From Conidiobolus incongruus B7586 (lineage: Eukaryota; Entomophthoromycota; Entomophthoromycetes; Entomophthorales; Conidiobolaceae): DNA of 10,969 nucleotides. The notes below the pieces were generated by a model. The model did not search any database. It was given only the letters and a program-made list of their open reading frames with translations, and was not told the origin of the DNA. A program made the position numbers and the translations under genes. Location: positions 1 to 10,969 of the forward strand of contig JNEM01014624.1 of assembly GCA_000697335.1 (NCBI GenBank), in the 5' to 3' direction. Below are positions 8,376 through 10,969 of the stretch, one piece after another. Position 1 is the first letter of the stretch. Each line of letters opens with the position of its first letter.

Positions 8376-10969
8376 ATAATTAAATATAATTTATTATTTT
8401 GAACTTTAGAAATTAATCTATTTATATTTATGAGTATTTAATAGAATTAATATAAGATCTTATTGTTTTTTTGGAATTTTAATCTCACAAAGTAATACGA
8501 CAAGTACAAACAATTTGATATTTTATTTAACTAATTTATTAATTATTAACAATTAGGTAGTTTTAACTAAAAGATTTTAATTATATATTTGAATTTATAT
8601 CTTTTAACAAATAATAAATATTTCAATTGAAAAGCAATTATCATATATTTGAAAAACAATATTGATGAATATAAATGATTTTGAATTCATTATTTGAATT
8701 TTTATTAAAAAATTAAATAATATAAAGTTTGAAAATATATGATATTATTTTAGTTTGATAAAAATAATCAAATGAAAATATAAATATATATATATATATA
8801 TATATAATAGTTTGACCTCTATTTGAGATTTTTATTATAAATATAAAAATAAACAATCCTTTCCTTTTTTTTAAAATTATATATTTTAAATATAAATTTT
8901 TATATAAAATAAATAATAACTTAATTATTATATCTTTTTATAAAAATAAAATTAAAAATTTAAAACTTATCAATTGAAATATAATTTAAAATATAATTCA
9001 AAAAGTATTTAATTTATTAATAAAATATTATATTTCACTTTTATATTAATATTAAATAGATATATAATATTGTTTTAACAGTGTAATTTTGATTACTTAA
9101 TAAAGTAGATATTATATATAAAATTAAATAATATTAGAATAATTTATATTATTAAAAACCAAAGTCTAATTAAATATAGTTTAATTTGAATATATATAAA
9201 ATAATCCTAAAAAAATAAATAGAAATTGAAAGTATTATAATTTATCTATATCAATAATAACCCTATGCTATAATTTGAAAATATTTTTAAAATATATTTT
9301 TATACTTTAAAAAAGATTAAAGTTGAATATTTGATCAATTAATTAAATTTACTTATTTAAATTTATTTTTTTTGGTGTATTTTTTAATTATCTAGAGTTA
9401 TTAAAATCATAGGGTTTATCAATTAATAGATGATTAATATGTTAGATTATTTTTTAATATTATTGAAAGTAATTTTGATAGAGTGATATCTATATATTAC
9501 TATTATTATAACTATTCTGAGAACAGTTTATTTAATTTACATTTAAAACACCCATCTAAAAATATTTTATTTAATAATATATAATGTGCGTTGAAAATTT
9601 TTTGGGAATTTAAAAAAGAGTATTATGAACCATTATAGTTAATTACAATCAATTAACTTTGATATTGTATAAAATATCGTTATTAATTTTAATTAATGAA
9701 GGTGATTGCTTTGGTTTTATCAACTATATTTTTTGGGTTTAGGTAATAGAACATATAAAGGAATCTATGATTTATGATATATAATAATTTAAAATTCTTG
9801 GTTTTTCGGTTATACTCTCAATTGCTTTATTTAAATATCACCATATTAATTATTTTTGGGCCTTTTTAAAACTAAAAATACTTATTATAAACCCTGAATC
9901 AATAAAATAGCTTTCGACTCTGATATATTATAGTTATCATATTTATAATGATGAGTTCTAATTATACAATAGATAAAAAACGAGAGTTTTCTAAATATAT
10001 ATATTTTCTAATAAAAATATGGTAGAAATAAACCTGATAAGTATTATATAATTTATCCTTAAACTTAAAATAACGAATATAGCCAAAAATGATAATTATT
10101 GTAAAATCATAATTTTAATAATTTATTTTTAAGCTTTGAATGACTTTAATAGTATATAGCTATGTTTTGATGAATTTGATAATATATATATTCTATATTT
10201 GAAATTTTGATTTAAATAATTTAAATTTGATCTCATAACCTTTAAAAATAATTATAAATAAATCTTTATTAATTGAAACTGTTAGTTATATTTTTAGCTT
10301 TTAATTAAAAATAATAATAAGAGATGTTAATAAATTATAAAAGTCCAATATTACGAACATGTTATTGTTTAATTTTTTTGGTTTATATTATGTATATCAA
10401 ATTTATATTTCTATCATTAATAATATAAAATATTTTATTTTAAATTAAATTTTGAAAATTAAGGTATTGAATGATTAATATCATGAATGGAACCAGATTG
10501 TTTTGATATTATATTTTGTTATTGATCAATTTAATATATAATATTATCGTTGATTATATAAAGATATTATTGATGATATACCTATTGATTATTTATCATT
10601 ATTTCAAATATTTTATAGTAAATTATTTTTAATTATAGTATCAAATATAGATTAAAAAAGAACTATTTTTAATAATAATATTATTTGAACTTTGATTAAT
10701 ATTTTATTTTATAATTAATTTTTTAAAAAATATTGGAATTTAAATTTAAGTACAATAAAGATATTTTTAATATATTTCTAATAAATAATATTTTATAGGG
10801 AAAATATAATTATATAAAATAAACTATATTATATTATTAATGATTATTAAAATAATAGTTATTTCAAATATACTTTTTTTTAATTTCAAAGTTATAACCT
10901 ATTAAAATATCAGTATTATTATAAATATAATTAAAAATATCTTTATTTATATATATTGAATTTATAATG
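8376..10969. other. Gene-free AT-rich DNA to the right end
   Basis: Most lines are near 5-10% G+C (2 of 60 at 8881-8940). 9480-9960 is mildly richer, about 20-23%. A TA tract lies at 8784-8806. Several 35-45-codon open runs occur around 9630-9960 on both strands, but their number and length fit chance for this composition. No RNA gene or mobile element is recognised. Confidence 0.6.
8784..8806. repeat. AT dinucleotide tract, 23 bp
   Basis: Uninterrupted alternation of A and T in gene-free DNA. Confidence 0.9.

Noticed and set aside
5025-9707. 13-bp match between the nox exon 1/intron 1 border (5025-5037) and 9695-9707, possibly a duplicated nox fragment
   Set aside because: The similarity does not extend beyond the shared word in a convincing way, so a nox pseudogene is not supported.
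9696-9746. ATG followed by 16 codons resembling a signal peptide and ending at a GTAATA donor-like site, as in a small secreted protein gene
   Set aside because: The only acceptors in the next 200 bases give an early stop or a tail of a few residues, and the implied intron is about three times longer than those in nox. Hydrophobic codons are common by chance here.
9629-9960. Several 35-45-codon open runs on both strands
   Set aside because: With stops at about one codon in nine, more than a dozen runs of this length are expected in the window.

Overview
The window holds one recognisable gene, a fungal-type NADPH oxidase (Nox) on the + strand, in the middle of about 9 kb of extremely AT-rich DNA with no other gene I can support. 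The organism is most likely a fungus. The protein carries fungal Nox features, and the gene has two very small introns (61 and 56 bp) with branch points matching TACTAAT / CTAAT and TTAATAG or TTTATAG acceptors. Codon use is balanced and yeast-like (AGA, TTG, GGT, GCT, AAG), unlike the surroundings. I cannot name the species. CTG falls where leucine fits the family (L185, L354), so the standard code is likely.

Layout: 1-4689 is gene-free. The first 3 kb is about 9% G+C by hand count of sample lines; 3.0-4.7 kb is somewhat less extreme, with a distinct island of about one-third G+C at 4180-4385. 4690-4928 is a relatively C-rich stretch that I read as promoter and leader, with a CCAAT box. The nox gene runs 4929-6668 in three coding exons (4929-5031, 5093-6601, 6658-6668) and encodes 540 residues. 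6669-6840 is the likely 3' UTR. 6841-10969 is again gene-free, with a second island of about 30% G+C at 8125-8375. Three pure TA tracts lie in the noncoding DNA.

The main result is the gene model. A single uninterrupted reading frame covers 4975-6657 but has the wrong ends. Splicing 5032-5092 joins an upstream exon in another frame that starts at the ATG at 4929. Splicing 6602-6657 restores the Lys-Glu-Asn-Phe C-terminus typical of Nox proteins. The resulting 35-residue lead before the first membrane helix, and several central motifs, point to the NoxB class.

I did not find an undescribed system. The unexplained items are the two composition islands and the extreme contrast between the gene (32-44% G+C by line) and its setting (about 9-10%).
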